A stretch of DNA of 64,000 nucleotides from Chrysoperla carnea (GCF_905475395.1 NC_058338.1:73047435-73111434), one strand, 5' to 3'. Shown: positions 26,023 through 38,782, numbered from the stretch's first letter. The notes: a model not told the origin generated them from the sequence alone. A program made the numbers and translations.

Positions 26023-26890
26023 TATCACAACACCAATAAGTCAATAGTTTCAGTAAATTAAAAATATGAATTTTGTTCTATATGCAAATTAAAAGTACGA
26101 GTTAAATAAAATTACTATTTCATCAAAATATAACTACTTATTCGATAATGGTACAGAGTTTATGTTCATGAAAGACCGCATTTGTCAAAATGTGTAATTT
26201 TTCCCCTGAAATGATTAAATAATATGCATTATAGAATTTTATTGTAACGCTTTTAATAATATTGTACTTACAACAAAAATGATTTAAGGCATGATTTTAT
26301 ATTATAAATATCCATAAATTTTTGTAATAGTTACAAAAGGCTGAAAAAAATATTAATAAATGTCAAACTCTGACAATTCTTGTCATAATGTCAGTGGTAT
26401 ATAAAATTATTTTTAAAATGTTCAAAGATGACTCTCATAAAATAGATTTCTGTATTTTATGGTTTTACATATATTTTGTTGCTAGATGTCTCTGTAAGTA
26501 CTGTTTTTAAGTGAGTTTTTTATTTTAGTCCAGCGGCTAGTGATGTTTTTATCTTGCAAATTATTAATTTGATTGTTACAAACGTCGATCCAGGTAGGAG
26601 CAATCGGAACTATTTCCACCTCTTAAAAACTAAGGCAATCAAGTATTGATTGATTTGAGGAAAAAGTCCTACAAATTTCTTCAGTTAGTAGTTCAGAAAT
26701 TTGTTGTTCAATCGCAAAATCAAATAGATTTAGATGTCTTTGGATTATTCAAGGTGATTGCGAAGCAAAATACAAAAAATTTAGTATTTGATGACTAAAT
26801 GAGTATTTTCCAAGATATCTCTAGAACCGCTCCGACTTAAAAGTTTTTCGAACAGGATTTTTAGCTATATCTCAAATTTTTCTGCCAATT

Positions 26891-27130
26891 AAACAACTTT
26901 TGTTTGAAACATTTTTTCGTAAACATTAGTACCCGTGAGGGCGCAAATTATATAGTATGTATTGTATGGGAATATCAGTTATGTATGTGTGACATGTATG
27001 TATTTGAGGCGCTCTAAGAGTGGCTATCTTTCTTTACATATATAACGTAAAAAAACAATGATTGCGTAATCAACATAGTCTATACATGGTACTTCAACAA
27101 ATAACTCAACCAATTGTTTGTTTTCACTTG
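26891..27130 (+). repeat. Family A repeat, 3' half only
   Basis: Starts inside the family at TTAAACAACTTTTGTTTGAAA and runs to the hairpin end, finishing TTTTCACTTG at 27130. The next base begins another family A copy, so the two copies touch head-to-tail. Confidence 0.8.
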
Positions 27131-27476
27131 TTATACCATGTGTATATGAAATATACATAGTATATGAAGTTAAGTCCCAAGTTTGTAACGCTTAAAAATA
27201 TTGATGCTACGAAAAACCGTTAGAGATAGAACAAAAGTTTAAATATAAAAAATATTCCTTATAAAAAATAAACAACTTTTATTTGAAACACTTTTTCGTA
27301 AACTTCATTGTTTAGCCGTGAGGGCGCAAATTAGGCGTAAATTTTATAGTATGTATTAGATGGGAATATTAGTTATGTATGTGTTACATGTACGTATGTC
27401 TAATGTAACAGAGTACTCAACACTGTCTATACCTGGTATTTAACAATTAACTCAGTCAATTGTTTGTTTTCACTTG
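27131..27476 (+). repeat. Family A repeat with internal deletion
   Basis: Starts TTATACCATGTGTATATG directly after the previous copy and ends CACTTG at 27476. The block between GATGCTACGAAAAA and CCGTTAGAGATAG, which in other copies carries the GTCY microsatellite, is cleanly missing. Confidence 0.8.
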
Positions 27477-27765
27477 TTGTATTTAATTTCAATTCTTTAT
27501 CATAAATAATATTGAACTTCGCCAAGAAAACTTTTTTAAATGCTATGTATAATTCAATATAGGTTAATTAAATGTAGTGAATAATATATACAAAATAATT
27601 TACAGATTACAAACGTTATTTAGGCACAGTGTGCTATGTTCGTGACGTAAAAATGTTAAAATACAAAAGCGTATGTGTAAATACATGCATACATAATTAT
27701 AATTATTAACTACGCCAAACGATGTTTTACGAAAATTTTGTTCAATAAAAATTATTTTCTTTAAT

Positions 27766-28084
27766 CCAAAAATAAAAAAAATTGGGTTCCAATGACAGTT
27801 GGAGTGTCTGAGAGATATCGGCATAAATCATTTACGACTACAATCGCATAATATCGAAAACTTCGAGCAAAACTTTCTTTTTATCAAAAATAAAAAAAAT
27901 TGGGTTCCAATGACAGTTGGAGTGTCTGAGAGATATCGGCATAAATCATTTACGACTACAATCGCATAATATCGAAAACTTCGAGCAAAACTTTCTTTTT
28001 ATCGATAATATCACTGTTTGTATCGTTTTAAGTCGAGCCAAACTTTCTTTTTATCGATAATATCACTGTTTGTATCGTTTTAAG
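27766..28084. repeat. Two stacked tandem duplications (118 bp and 52 bp)
   Basis: A 118-bp unit beginning near CAAAAATAAAAAAAATTGGG occurs at about 27766-27883 and again from 27884, almost unchanged. Its end is then reused in a 52-bp duplication (27981-28032 and 28033-28084) starting TCGAGC(A/C)AAACTTTC. The copies are nearly identical, so both events look recent. Confidence 0.9.
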
Positions 28085-29349
28085 TGGATCAACCAGTATG
28101 CACGTATACATATATAATGTATGTAGAGACATACAGACATATTTAGTTATTGCAAACATAGGCATAGGTAACGAACGCACTTAATTCCGGTATGGCTTTA
28201 ATTAATGAAATTAATTTACAGTGAGAGAGAGCTTCCAATAAGCCTTCAAGCTACATATCCTTATATGTATGTATATGACGTATACAAATATTTATGACTA
28301 AACAGGTTGTTTTATATTTTACTGAGCATTTATCATCAATAATTATTTAACTCCATGGATGAAGATGCGAATTCAAAACATTAAGTTCATTTCTGAAAGA
28401 TACGTTATTGACAACTGATATAGAGAAAAGGGTTAATAAATATGGCTGACTTTAGGTTGCAAATTTAATTTATGGTGGCGTCTTGCATCATTTAGTTTTG
28501 ATTTTGTGTAAGCTTTACTATTTTATAAGCTACGCGATGTTTCACGTGTTTTTTAAAGTTTTTCGTAGTTTAACATCTTTAAAATAATATTTAAAATATG
28601 TATTCATTTCATCATACATTTTCCGTTGAACTTAAGAGTAGAATTTCAATGAGCAAACTCTCATTCTGAGAAAAATCCTCTAATTTCAAAGCACGTTTCC
28701 ATGCCTTCTATTATTTTAATCTATCTAATTTTTGAAAACTTTAAAAATGTTTTCAACTTGCACAACACTGTCATCAGACTTGGAAAAACTATGCAAAATA
28801 GAATCTAAATTTTTAGGATACTTACTGCAACAGCACAGATATCAAACAGTATGTCATGCAACTCTATTATGGTTACAATTTTTAGTAAGGTAGAATCAAT
28901 CGAATTCGATTATGTTAGTATTTGGGTTTTCTTTCCATCGTCTCCACTATTATATTTCGTAGAGTATTTTCAAATTTCGTTTCGGATTCTGATAATTTAT
29001 GCTAATTTTTTAATTTTAATCAGACTTAGTTTTAATACTAGTTTTTAATACTCAATATTTGGAGCAAACTGACAAACCACTAGTTTATTTCCAAGGCTAT
29101 GCAGAGAGGTCTTTAATTTGAGTTATTTTATGAATATAACTCACCATTTATATGTAAATTTACGTATTTATGCAATATAATATATGTTTGTATTTAATAT
29201 ATGAACAACAAGTCTATATAATATGCAAACTTGCTAACTCTGTCAGCAATATACTTAAATTCATCTGCTAGTTAATTTGTACATAGAATTCAATATTTAT
29301 TTCGTCTATCTTGAATATCTTTATGCAGAAAAGGACTCCGTAATATGAG

Positions 29350-30600
29350 ATAGGAAAAAGGTTTTCTGTGAAACTTTTTCTCACCCACCATGAAATGTTT
29401 TTTGGATCAATCTGATCAAAAACTTTCATGGACACAAAAATTTTTAACGAGTTGTTTTCGAGCTACGGGCAATCAAAGCTACACATATATTGTATTTAAA
29501 GTCAGGTCCGTTACTAGGGCGTAGCAAAGAAGGCACCGGCCAACGGAGCAGTATACTAACAGAAATTGAGGCAGAAAACAAACAGTATGTTTTATAAGTA
29601 AAACCAAAAGTTAGTTAAGAATCACGTAAAAGGTGCTCATTAATTTACAATATTATAAATATCATAATTTGTAGAAAAAAATACTATAGAGAATGCTTCG
29701 AACTCAGAAATAACTTTTAATATTAAATTAATTTTGATCAAAAATTTGAAAAGTATATCGATCCAAATTTAGTAGGATTTACGTTACATTACATATTTGG
29801 TTTATTAAATTTGGATGTGATATAGAAAAATTAATTTTTTGGATTCTGATGACGTCATAAATTAAAAAAATTCGATTTTTTGGATAACACAGGCAAATTT
29901 GATCTGATCTTATTGAAATTTTTGTGAAACCCACTAATTTTGGGTCATTCTTTTCAGCTGTGATGTCAGTTTTTCGCCAGCTATCACTTATTTGCTTAAT
30001 TCCGGGACCAGGACCTTTTTGAAATCTATTAGAACTGGGTTTATTATGATCGCAAATTTGAAAAGTACGACCCAATTTTAGTACGATAAAATTCGGATAA
30101 AATTTATATGTGATAGAGCAAAATTTTTATGTTAAATACTATCAGTATACGAATTTTCATCAAAATCGTTAGAGCCGATTCCGATATATATAATTCGTAA
30201 CCTAAATACTTGCCACCGGCGCTATGTACCTTCGTTACAGCCCTTTTTATAGTACCTATATGACTAGGAAAATGGCTTTCAGTTAAACTTTTTCAAACCG
30301 CTCCCAAAATGTTTATCGGATCGTTCTGGACAAAAGCTCCCACGACCACTTTCGAGCTAGCTCGAAAACTAATCGTTAAAAAGTTTTGTAGCCGTGAGAG
30401 TTTTTAATCAGGACGATCTGAATAACATTTGGGGGCACTGTGAAAAAGTTTAGAAGAAAACAACTTTCCTAGTCTAATACTAAATGTATTCGTAGCTTTG
30501 ATTACCCGAAGCTCGAAAACTACTCGTTAAAACTGTTTGTGGTCGTGAGAGCTTTTGATCAGAATGATCCATAGAACATTTAAGGGGGATCCTTTATGAA
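29350..30600. repeat. Complex inverted-repeat (foldback) block with embedded family B copy
   Basis: Segments containing GATC..TCTGATCAAAA, AACGAGTTGTTTTCGAGCT and CAATCAAAGCTAC at 29350-29500 recur in inverted orientation at 30475-30600. Two further copies, at about 30265-30355 and 30360-30470, face each other around TTTCGAGCTAGCTCGAAA. A family B unit (29745-30130) lies between. The arrangement is that of a rearranged foldback element. No coding capacity. Confidence 0.6.
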
Positions 30601-31689
30601 TAAAATTCTTGGGTAATTTAAATATATAGCAAACTGATTGTAATTATGTAGTAAACTTTAATATACCTTGAAGAACATTTAGTTAATTTTAACTAACAAG
30701 AAGCTAACTAGACATAACTAAACCGATAGAGTATGTGTATATGTAATATTTTACATATAACATAAATATAAATATCAAAAGCAGGCGGGTCACGATACTT
30801 GTGATTAGACTAGTTTTGTGTCTATAGAGTGCCTTAAAAAGTAGCGATCAAACGCTAAATAAATCAAATGAAGCGTAACTCCGTCATAATAATAATATCA
30901 TATACTTAAGGATTTACGAATCCTTATCGAACGTTATAATTTGTTGCTGGTTGGGAGGTAAAACCAATGTGCAACAATTTAAAACGACCCCAAAATCCGA
31001 CGATGTGTTACCTAGGATACCAAAACTTTTTTAATCGATTCAGCTTGCCATTTACAATCTGTCAATTTATATATTTTGCTTATAATTTATGTTTTTCCGG
31101 TTTTACCGGTTCAGTGGTCGAGCGTACCTATGTGTTTTTTAAACTAATATTACAATTAATTCATAAAATATAGAGTAAAGTAGCTTTAATATTTCATTTC
31201 TTAAGCAATAAAACAGGTATTTGACTTCATAAATTAACACTTTAAATTTTCCCCAGATATGCAAACAGTATCGCGAGAGAAAAAATTAAACCTAAAATTA
31301 CCAATGCACAGAAACGCAAACAGTATCGTGACAGAAAAAAAAAATCATTTACAAGAAACTAATTACTATAAACCTGTAAGGTGGCGTACCACAAAAATAA
31401 TATTTATAATTAATTACTCATACAGTTGTTTGTATTTTCAAATAATTTTTTCTTGTTGTATATTTTTCATTTTTTTGGAATTTTGTTTTTTTTTTTAATA
31501 GCAATTCGACTATAAACCACAGTGAATATTTTAAAAAATAGACAGAAGAAAAAAGCACAAAATGATCTTACAAAAATGAACAAGTGCATAATCAATAATT
31601 CAAACCAGCAAAAAAATCAAAGCAAATCTGCTACTTTTATAATATACGAAGATACGATAGGAACACAGTTCCGACCGGGTGTCCCACGA

Positions 31690-32221
31690 CACCTCTCTTT
31701 TTTTTATATGAAGTTGGACTAAGTCTAAATCAATTCTGAAAATTATAGGGGAGGGGTCGGTTGCCCGATTATTTAAATAACTACATGACTTCAATAGTAG
31801 GCATATTTAACATTTAGACTTAATCTTATGAGAAACCGGTAGTTGGATGATACGTTTTCATAGATTTTTCCAATACTAATCGGCGGAAATTAAAAAAAAA
31901 TATTTAAATTGAAGTTAAAACCTTAATAAATTATTAAAAACAAATTTAAAAAAAAATATATTTTCAATTTTGATGATGAATTATGTTATGAACTTGACAG
32001 TAGGTATAGGACGAAAAGTAATAATTTTTCGATATAATGAGTCTTATCGGTATCTGAAAATTTCGTTTAATTATTTAGTTTTCGATATTTCGAAAACCAA
32101 AGCGTCTTCTTTCGTCTACATTCATGTATTTAAAACAAAATACATCATCAAATTTGAAAATAAGGTACAAATAACTTCAAACACAAGTTTAAACTTCACT
32201 TGGCGCTTGTACTACCTTAAT
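31690..32221 (-). repeat. Family C element, truncated copy
   Basis: Shares with 7923-8574 the CCCGATTATTTAAATAA block, TTTTCAATTTTGATGATGAA and TTCGATATTTCGAAAACCA, and keeps one end (TTGGCGCTTGTACTACCTTAA, 32201-32221). The opposite end is not recognisable. Open frames across it are chance. Confidence 0.65.
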
Positions 32222-32268
32222 GGGAAAAAAGTTTATATTTTTAAAAAATTTTGATGAAAGGCCCCTAT

Positions 32269-32272
<4 letters not shown>

Positions 32273-32303
<31 letters not shown>
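32273..32303. repeat. AG dinucleotide microsatellite
   Basis: Uninterrupted AG repeats, about 15 units. Confidence 0.95.
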
Positions 32304-32306
<3 letters not shown>

Positions 32307-34130
32307 AATCTGTGAAAAAGTTCAAAGCAACCCTTGATAAGGAAAAGAGAAGATACTACTTAAACGAGTAATTCTTTGAAATACTCGTTTAAGTATAGTG
32401 ACCATTAGTTTTAAAGGGATATAATAATTTTGAAATACGTAAAGTTTTCGCAAAATACGTTACGTATAAGTGAAGTTGAGTGAAATTTAATGAGCAATAT
32501 TTCTTGCATAAATTTTGGCGTCGAGTACCTATATTTTAAATGTATTGAGGTATTATTTTTTGTGAACATAATTGTACCACTTTAAATACCTTAAATAGTA
32601 AATTTTTATTAAAAAGATGATAAACTATTTGTACAAGTATGTTATATTACCAGCGCGCAGCGTAGCAATAAATTCCATACCATGTTTTAATTAATACTCT
32701 TTATATTAAAACAATAATTCGCTTCTTATATCATACAATATACATATTATTAAAATTAGTATCATATATAATACAGTTTCATGAAACATGTAATGTATGT
32801 AGGTGCTTAGGAAATTTATTAAAGATATTTTATTACAAAGTGCTGTAAATAATGTTCCTTAAGGATATTGCTCCGCTACAATACTACGTTTTGGATTATA
32901 TGCATTATTTATATAAGTTTGTAGTGAAATGAAGTATAAGTTTTGTCTAATATTGTTCCAGCGTAGGCTTCACACAGCGTAGTTATTTTTGTTACAATTA
33001 CATTACTCTAGTTCATCAGTTTTCTATTTTCTATCAGTTTTTCTACTAAGCCAAAATAAATAATTATTCTATCTAGCAAGATCTTTCTGCCCTACCCTTA
33101 TCCTCCTTATTCCTTCATCGAATTTCATGATACACCCTTCATTTTTAAGCTTATTATGTCTCGGTTTGACGAAAACTATACTTATGGTCTAAAAATGTAC
33201 CGCTTAGGAAAAATAAAACACTAGATAATAATTGCTACTCCTAATATTAATTTAAGAACTTTTGATTTTTTTCACCACTTTTCTACGAATGTTTGGTGTT
33301 TGTTTTTTTTAGCCACGGGTACAGGGTAGCCACGGGTTGCGGTAACTACGGGGGGGGGGGAATTCTTCACGGGTAGAGCTAGTAACTTTTATTTTCCCAC
33401 GCTTCTTTTATGCTTTACGTTCAAAATATGTCAATTATGTCAACAGTGTTGTAAATTATACATTTAAGTACTGATTTCCAATTTTTTTAATTTCTTAATA
33501 TATTGCAATCAGATAGAAACTACCTTAACCTTAAGATATAGTAATAAATGATGTCCCCAAATGAGTTAAGATAAAGGTTGCTTTGATTTCATGTGGATAA
33601 TAAAAGGAGGTTTAAACATACGTAAGTTTCATAACTAACGAAATTGAGATTTTAATTGGAGCCCTAGTGATCGTATTGTGGGAAATCGAGAACTATTTCT
33701 GGCTAATTTTCATTTATGTTTACGTCCTTTTTGTATCTTTTATCAATATTATAAAGGCCGACAATATTTTCCTATTCATGAAACAAAAAACTAGCGCAAG
33801 AATAGAATATTTTAGAGTTGTAAATTAGAGTTTAGTTGTAAATTTAGAAGGTTATTAACTAATTTAAAGTATCTTTATGTAAAAAAGGATCCACCACTAA
33901 GCAATCTATTTATTTAATTAAATCTGTTTTTGATTGGCACATCACGTGATTTATCACGTGCGTAGATATTAAACTATACATACCTACTCTAAAATAATAA
34001 TAGAACAATGTGTGTTATATTTATAGGGTGCACCTTTCTTGAAAATAATACACAAATGGGGAGAAACATACACTGACGTATGAATATTTAAATTTGAAAC
34101 TATACTTTTAGTCGAAGATTTATTCACAAA

Positions 34131-34772
34131 CAAGTGAAAAGAAACAATTGACTGAGTTAATTGTTGAAATACCATGCATAGTCAGTATTGATTTCTTTAT
34201 CACATAACACATAGAAAAATGTATAGACAGTGTTGATGCGCAATCGTTTGTTTTTTTGACGTCACGTAAATAACAAAAGATATTCACTTTTAAATAGACA
34301 CACACACAACTGATATTCCTATATTAATACATACTATAAAATTTGCACCTAATTAACGCCCTCGTGGGTAAACAGTGATGTTTACAAAAAAATGTTTCAA
34401 ACAAAAGTTTTTTATTTTTTTATAAGGAACATTTTTTACATTTAAACTTTTGTTCTATCTCTAACGGTTTTGAAGATGGGTAATACGGACCCAAGACCCA
34501 ATTGACCTATGATGCTCATTTACGAACTAGACCTCACTTTTTACGTCCTGAGTACGCTGTAAAAATTTCAGCTCGATATCTTTTTTCGTTTTTGAGTTAT
34601 CGTGTCCACAGACGGACGGACGGACGGACGGACGGACAACCGGAAATGGACTAATTAGGTGATTTTATGAACAGCTATGACAAAATTTTTTTCCTAGCAT
34701 CATTATTTATAAGCGTTACAAACTTGGGACTAAACTTAATATACTATGTATATTTCATAAATGCATGGTATA
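34131..34772 (-). repeat. Family A repeat, most complete copy (about 640 bp)
   Basis: Reverse-oriented. It runs from CAAGTGAAAAGAAACAATTG (hairpin end) to TGCATGGTATA and includes six GACG units near 34612-34637, which is the GTCY-type microsatellite read on the other strand. It serves as the reference copy for the family in this window. No protein is encoded. Confidence 0.85.
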
Positions 34773-35859
34773 AAAATGCCGGGATGCATTCAGTGCTGTC
34801 TACTTTAATATAGTCAATTAAAATGAGAAAAAATTAGCCAAGACCGTGTTTTAAATATGATGAGCACCAAGGCCAAAACTAGGCTAATTTGAGCGTCTTT
34901 ATCTTACACAGTTCGGCTTGGACTTTGCTCTTTGTCTTACACAACATTGGTCTTGGTCTTTTTGTAATTAACTGCTTCTTTCTAGCATAATTGGAGTTGT
35001 ATTTTTATCTTGTTCTTACACATATGCAAGACCAAACCAGACTGGTAAGATTTCACATATGAATCAATTCTATTTAACGATACCTACTATATGGACTAGG
35101 TTTGCCAGGGTTTATCCTGGCAAAAATATTGTTTGTTAGGATTTTTTTTTAAATTTTTTACTTCTGTGACAGATATTTTGGTCAAGTTTTAAGCTGTCAC
35201 ATCGAGATATTTCAAAAGTAGAACTCAAAACGAACAAATTAAAAAAAAAGTTATTCCGCGATAAGGATAAAATTTTATTGCCTTTATATATTAAAATCGG
35301 TGTGACAGACCCTTTTTTCCACGATAAGAGCTATCACACTAAATTTTCCTAAAAATAGATAAAATTTTCAATAAAATGGTCACTTACACTTTAATTTATA
35401 TGAATGTGCAAAATACCTGTAATTATCTGGCACACCTAGTCCATATTGAACCTACCGTTAAATAGCATTGATTCATATACGAATTTTCAAAATCCGTGTA
35501 AGTGCAGTTTTACAGTCACGGGTTCCCCGCTTAATATGAAAAGTGATTTTACTGAGTTGCTTTTCTGGAAAAAAGTGGGAGCGAAATTTGAGCTTCTCAA
35601 AAGACATTTTTCTGATGTCAACTAAATAAACATACATATTTTCAAGTTTATAATTCATTTGTAGGGTCGAGTCGAAAAATAAACTTTGAAATTTCTACAC
35701 AAATGATACTCGTATTTTCTCCACTTTGGGTTTTTTGATACCTTCAAAAGAACCAGTTAAAATCATATACCCAGTTCAAATCATATTACCCAGTTTAAAT
35801 AATATACAAAAGGATGAGTATAAGAACCATGCAATTCGGTAATTCGTGCAAAGTGCTAA

Positions 35860-35865
35860 TTTATT
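35860..35865 (-). promoter_or_regulatory. Poly(A) signal of the serine protease gene
   Basis: AATAAA on the minus strand, about 70 bases past the protease stop codon. Position and sequence fit a cleavage and polyadenylation signal. Confidence 0.55.
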
Positions 35866-35934
35866 TACTTTTACCAATAAATTCTAGGTAAATGTGGAAT
35901 GTATATAAAACAAAAAATTAAAATTCAAAATTAT

Positions 35935-38782
35935 TCAAATTATAACACTTTGAATCCATGATGCATAATGTGCTGTACTTATGTATATAGATTTTGGACC
36001 ATCGCAAGGACTAAGTGAAAAGTCCCAATAAGTTATGGAATGAGAAACCCCAATTAATCGTGTTTCTCCATTTTCTTCTAAAATCATTGGACCACCACTA
36101 TCGCCTAAACAACTATTCGAATGGGTGAGTCGTGGATCAAAACAAACCCATCTAGAGTCTCCACATTCTTCACGACTTATAAGCGTAACATTTGTTTGTT
36201 GTAAATGGTAGAAATCACCAGCTGGATTCGTTTCTGTTTGACCCCATCCATAAATTGTAACTGTTTTTCCTGCATAAACAATATTATCTTCGTATTGCAC
36301 CTTGATTGGAGTAATTCCTTCTACATTATTCTCCAATTTTAGCAGAATTAAATCATCATCACGATTTGAATTATATTCAACAATGTCAATAACTTTTTTA
36401 AGTTGACCTCTAAAAATGCTGTTACTACCAAGAGTTACATGGAATTCCTAAAAAATTCACAATACTTGATCAAAAAATAAGCTAATATATATACACGGTG
36501 TTCTGTTATTGACTGCAGAACGCCTCACTCGCGTAATAAGCTGATCAAGACGAACGAAAAAGCTCTTTACCCAATTTCGATCTGAAGCCTAATTTGCGTG
36601 ATATACCTATGGTACAAAACAAAATGAGAGTAATAAAAAAATTTAACCATTCACAATGTCTGTAAACCTAGTGTTCATACACTATCTTATAAGGAAGGGA
36701 AAATTAATAACTATAAAATTTAATTGGACAATAAAAATCCAATACATTAGCAATTTGTTTATTTTTACTATTTATTTGTTACCAGTGGCGTAGCTCGCCT
36801 TGGAGGGGCCCTATATCAAAATTGGTTTGGGGGGGCCCCATTGAGCTGCGGGCCCCCTTCGGTTTTAAAATAAGTTATATTACAATAGGATCATAATTAG
36901 ATATAAATCTCTCCAAACTAATTTTAAGACCAAATATTATAAGATAGGGATGCATTAATATGCTGCTGTGAGTTTACATGGTTAAATATACATTGTGTAA
37001 ATTGTTAGTCTGGGGGCCTCTGTAACCCGGGGGCCCCGTATAATTGATACGGCTGATACGGCGGTAGTTACGCCCCTGTTTGTTACTATTTCCGAGAATA
37101 TAAAAAGTATTTGTTAAGACACACCTCTCATAATATACCAGAAACCTTATAAAGTATGTTCAAACATTTTTTATTGTACCATAGCCATATCTCGCAAATT
37201 AGACCTCAGATCGAAATTTGGAAAAAAGCTTTTTCGTTCGTCATGATCAGCCTATTACGAGAGTGAGTCGTTCTGCAGTCAATAACAGAACACCCTGTAA
37301 TATGTATGCTTGTGTGAAAAAATACTACGCACAAAATGATACGATTATAGAGTTCCATGTCAATTTCATCCTCGTAAATTTATTATTTTATCGTTTTGTT
37401 CTTGAGTAATATACCCTAAAAAACAAATTCCCCCAACAAAGATCTCCAAAATAGCACGCGATACGCAAGAGCTAAAATGGCGAACCCGTAGAGCTTTCTG
37501 GTTTCAAATCATAATATTTAAATAATTTTAAAATAATATTTATGCTTTCCTGTGAATTTAATAGTTAACATTTATGATTTTATGTATAGTTAGTACTTCA
37601 GGAACAGGACAGGATTTTGGACGAAAAAATAGATCTGAAATTCTTTGAGCAAATATTCTTTTAGGTACGAGAATGACAACACTATCCAGAAACTGACTTG
37701 ACTCATAATCTGTAAGAGGCGATCCGAACCAAATGATTAATCAAAAACCGATAGAATATGAATGTTGATTGATTACCAATCAAGGAACACGAACGAAAAT
37801 TCCCTAAAAACTTAAATGAGGCGAGTTAATAGAAATGCACAGTAAATTATGAAATTTAACGAGTAAATATTGATTTAGAAAAATTCTCTTAGATCCTTGC
37901 AATCTTTTTAGGATTGAAAATTATGTAGTAAAAAGAACTTAAATTCGGGAACTACAACTTTCTGCTAGTTTCTTGAATATTTAAAATTTTTTTATGTAAA
38001 CATGTGTGCAAGAGTTCCAGAGTTAAATTTGAAATTTATCGTTCAAAATTTATATTATGTGATCATTTAGGCAGTTAAAAGGAATATTATTTGTAAAATT
38101 AAACAAAAATGATCCTTTTTTCTTTTATTAATACTTACATTGCTGGTAAGGTTATTTTGTTCATTATAGATACAATGTTTTGCAGTTAGAACCCAATTAG
38201 GAGCAATTAAACTTCCTCCACAATTACGGGTGAACGACTCACCTGGTTCGTAATATGTTAATATATCCGCCATCCATGGTATACTGGGCGCATTTGTACC
38301 ATTTATTATACGATTCGTCAATGGTGAGCAAGATGTTACTAAAATATAAAACATTTAATGAAATGAAACGTTTCATGAAAGCAATGGATATCCGATTTCC
38401 AAGTAAGTATCTCCCCTGCGCAGTGATAGCTTCAACCAAATCTATCATTGTTGGTACAACAAACTGTTATTGTTGGTACAACCTAACGTATTTTTGAATT
38501 TTTTTTAGAAAACAAGACGAAGTGAAAAATTTTTTTCATTCGTGGGGAATTGCGTCCCACAATCTTCAGCTTAGTTAGCCATGCCTTATCCATGATCCTT
38601 TACCATTAGGTCACTGATAAAGACGAGCGTAAATTGGGAGATAAGGTACATAAATATGTGTATGGCGGGATAGTTTTCTATTCTTTATTACAAATTGCGT
38701 TACCGCGTTTTTGGATTATTGTAAAAATTTTAAATGTATACTTACATGTCAAGCACAAAGCACCTATAACAATTAGAAACAT
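35935..38782 (-). CDS. Secreted trypsin-like (S1) serine protease, 3 exons, 249 aa
   Basis: Exons: 38782-38746, 38338-38139, 36447-35935; GT..AG introns and continuous frame (750 nt). Residues 1-13 are a hydrophobic signal peptide. A very short propeptide containing Cys16 ends at NR|IING, so activation should occur after Arg22. The catalytic triad is His67 (TAKHC), Asp111 (DDDLILL) and Ser196 (GDSGGP). CGG at 52-54 and the cysteines at 52/68, 174/181 and 192/227 fit S1 disulfides. The residue six before the catalytic serine, which sets S1 specificity, is Asn190. Trypsins have Asp and chymotrypsins Ser there, so substrate preference is uncertain. The length is that of a single-domain S1 enzyme, with no clip domain. 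Likely extracellular: digestive, salivary, venom or immune roles are all possible and the sequence does not decide. Intron 2 carries a nested pair of mobile elements. Confidence 0.92.
36492..37299. mobile_element. Foldback element with terminal inverted repeats of about 130 bp
   Basis: Lies in protease intron 2. The left arm starts GGTGTTCTGTTATTGACTGC (36497) and the right arm ends with its reverse complement followed by ACCCTGTA (37299). Pairing extends about 130 bp inward with roughly 85-90% identity by eye. The interior is interrupted by a hAT-like insertion at 36783-37078. No transposase. Confidence 0.8.
36783..37078. mobile_element. hAT-like non-autonomous element, 296 bp, nested
   Basis: The ends CAGTGGCGTAGC and GTTACGCCCCTG are imperfect inverted repeats of the common hAT style. 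An exact 8-bp duplication TTTGTTAC flanks it (36775-36782 and 37079-37086). It is locally G/C-rich (runs of GGGGGCCCC). It sits inside the foldback element and is therefore younger than it. Confidence 0.9.

Larger units (their letters stand above)
26023..35934. other. Intergenic spacer between ZnT9 and the protease gene
   Basis: No gene could be assembled. Contents: two family A copies in head-to-tail contact (26891-27476), stacked tandem duplications (27766-28084), a complex of inverted repeats (29350-30600), a family C copy (31690-32221), an AG microsatellite (32273-32303), an 11-G run (33350-33360) and a full family A copy (34131-34772). The stretches 26100-26880, 28090-29340, 30610-31680, 32310-34120 and 34780-35850 are AT-rich, and I see no supported feature in them. 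Confidence 0.6.

Noticed and set aside
31522..32254. Several open frames of 60-95 codons
   Set aside because: They fall in or next to a truncated family C repeat, and the same region reads differently in other copies.
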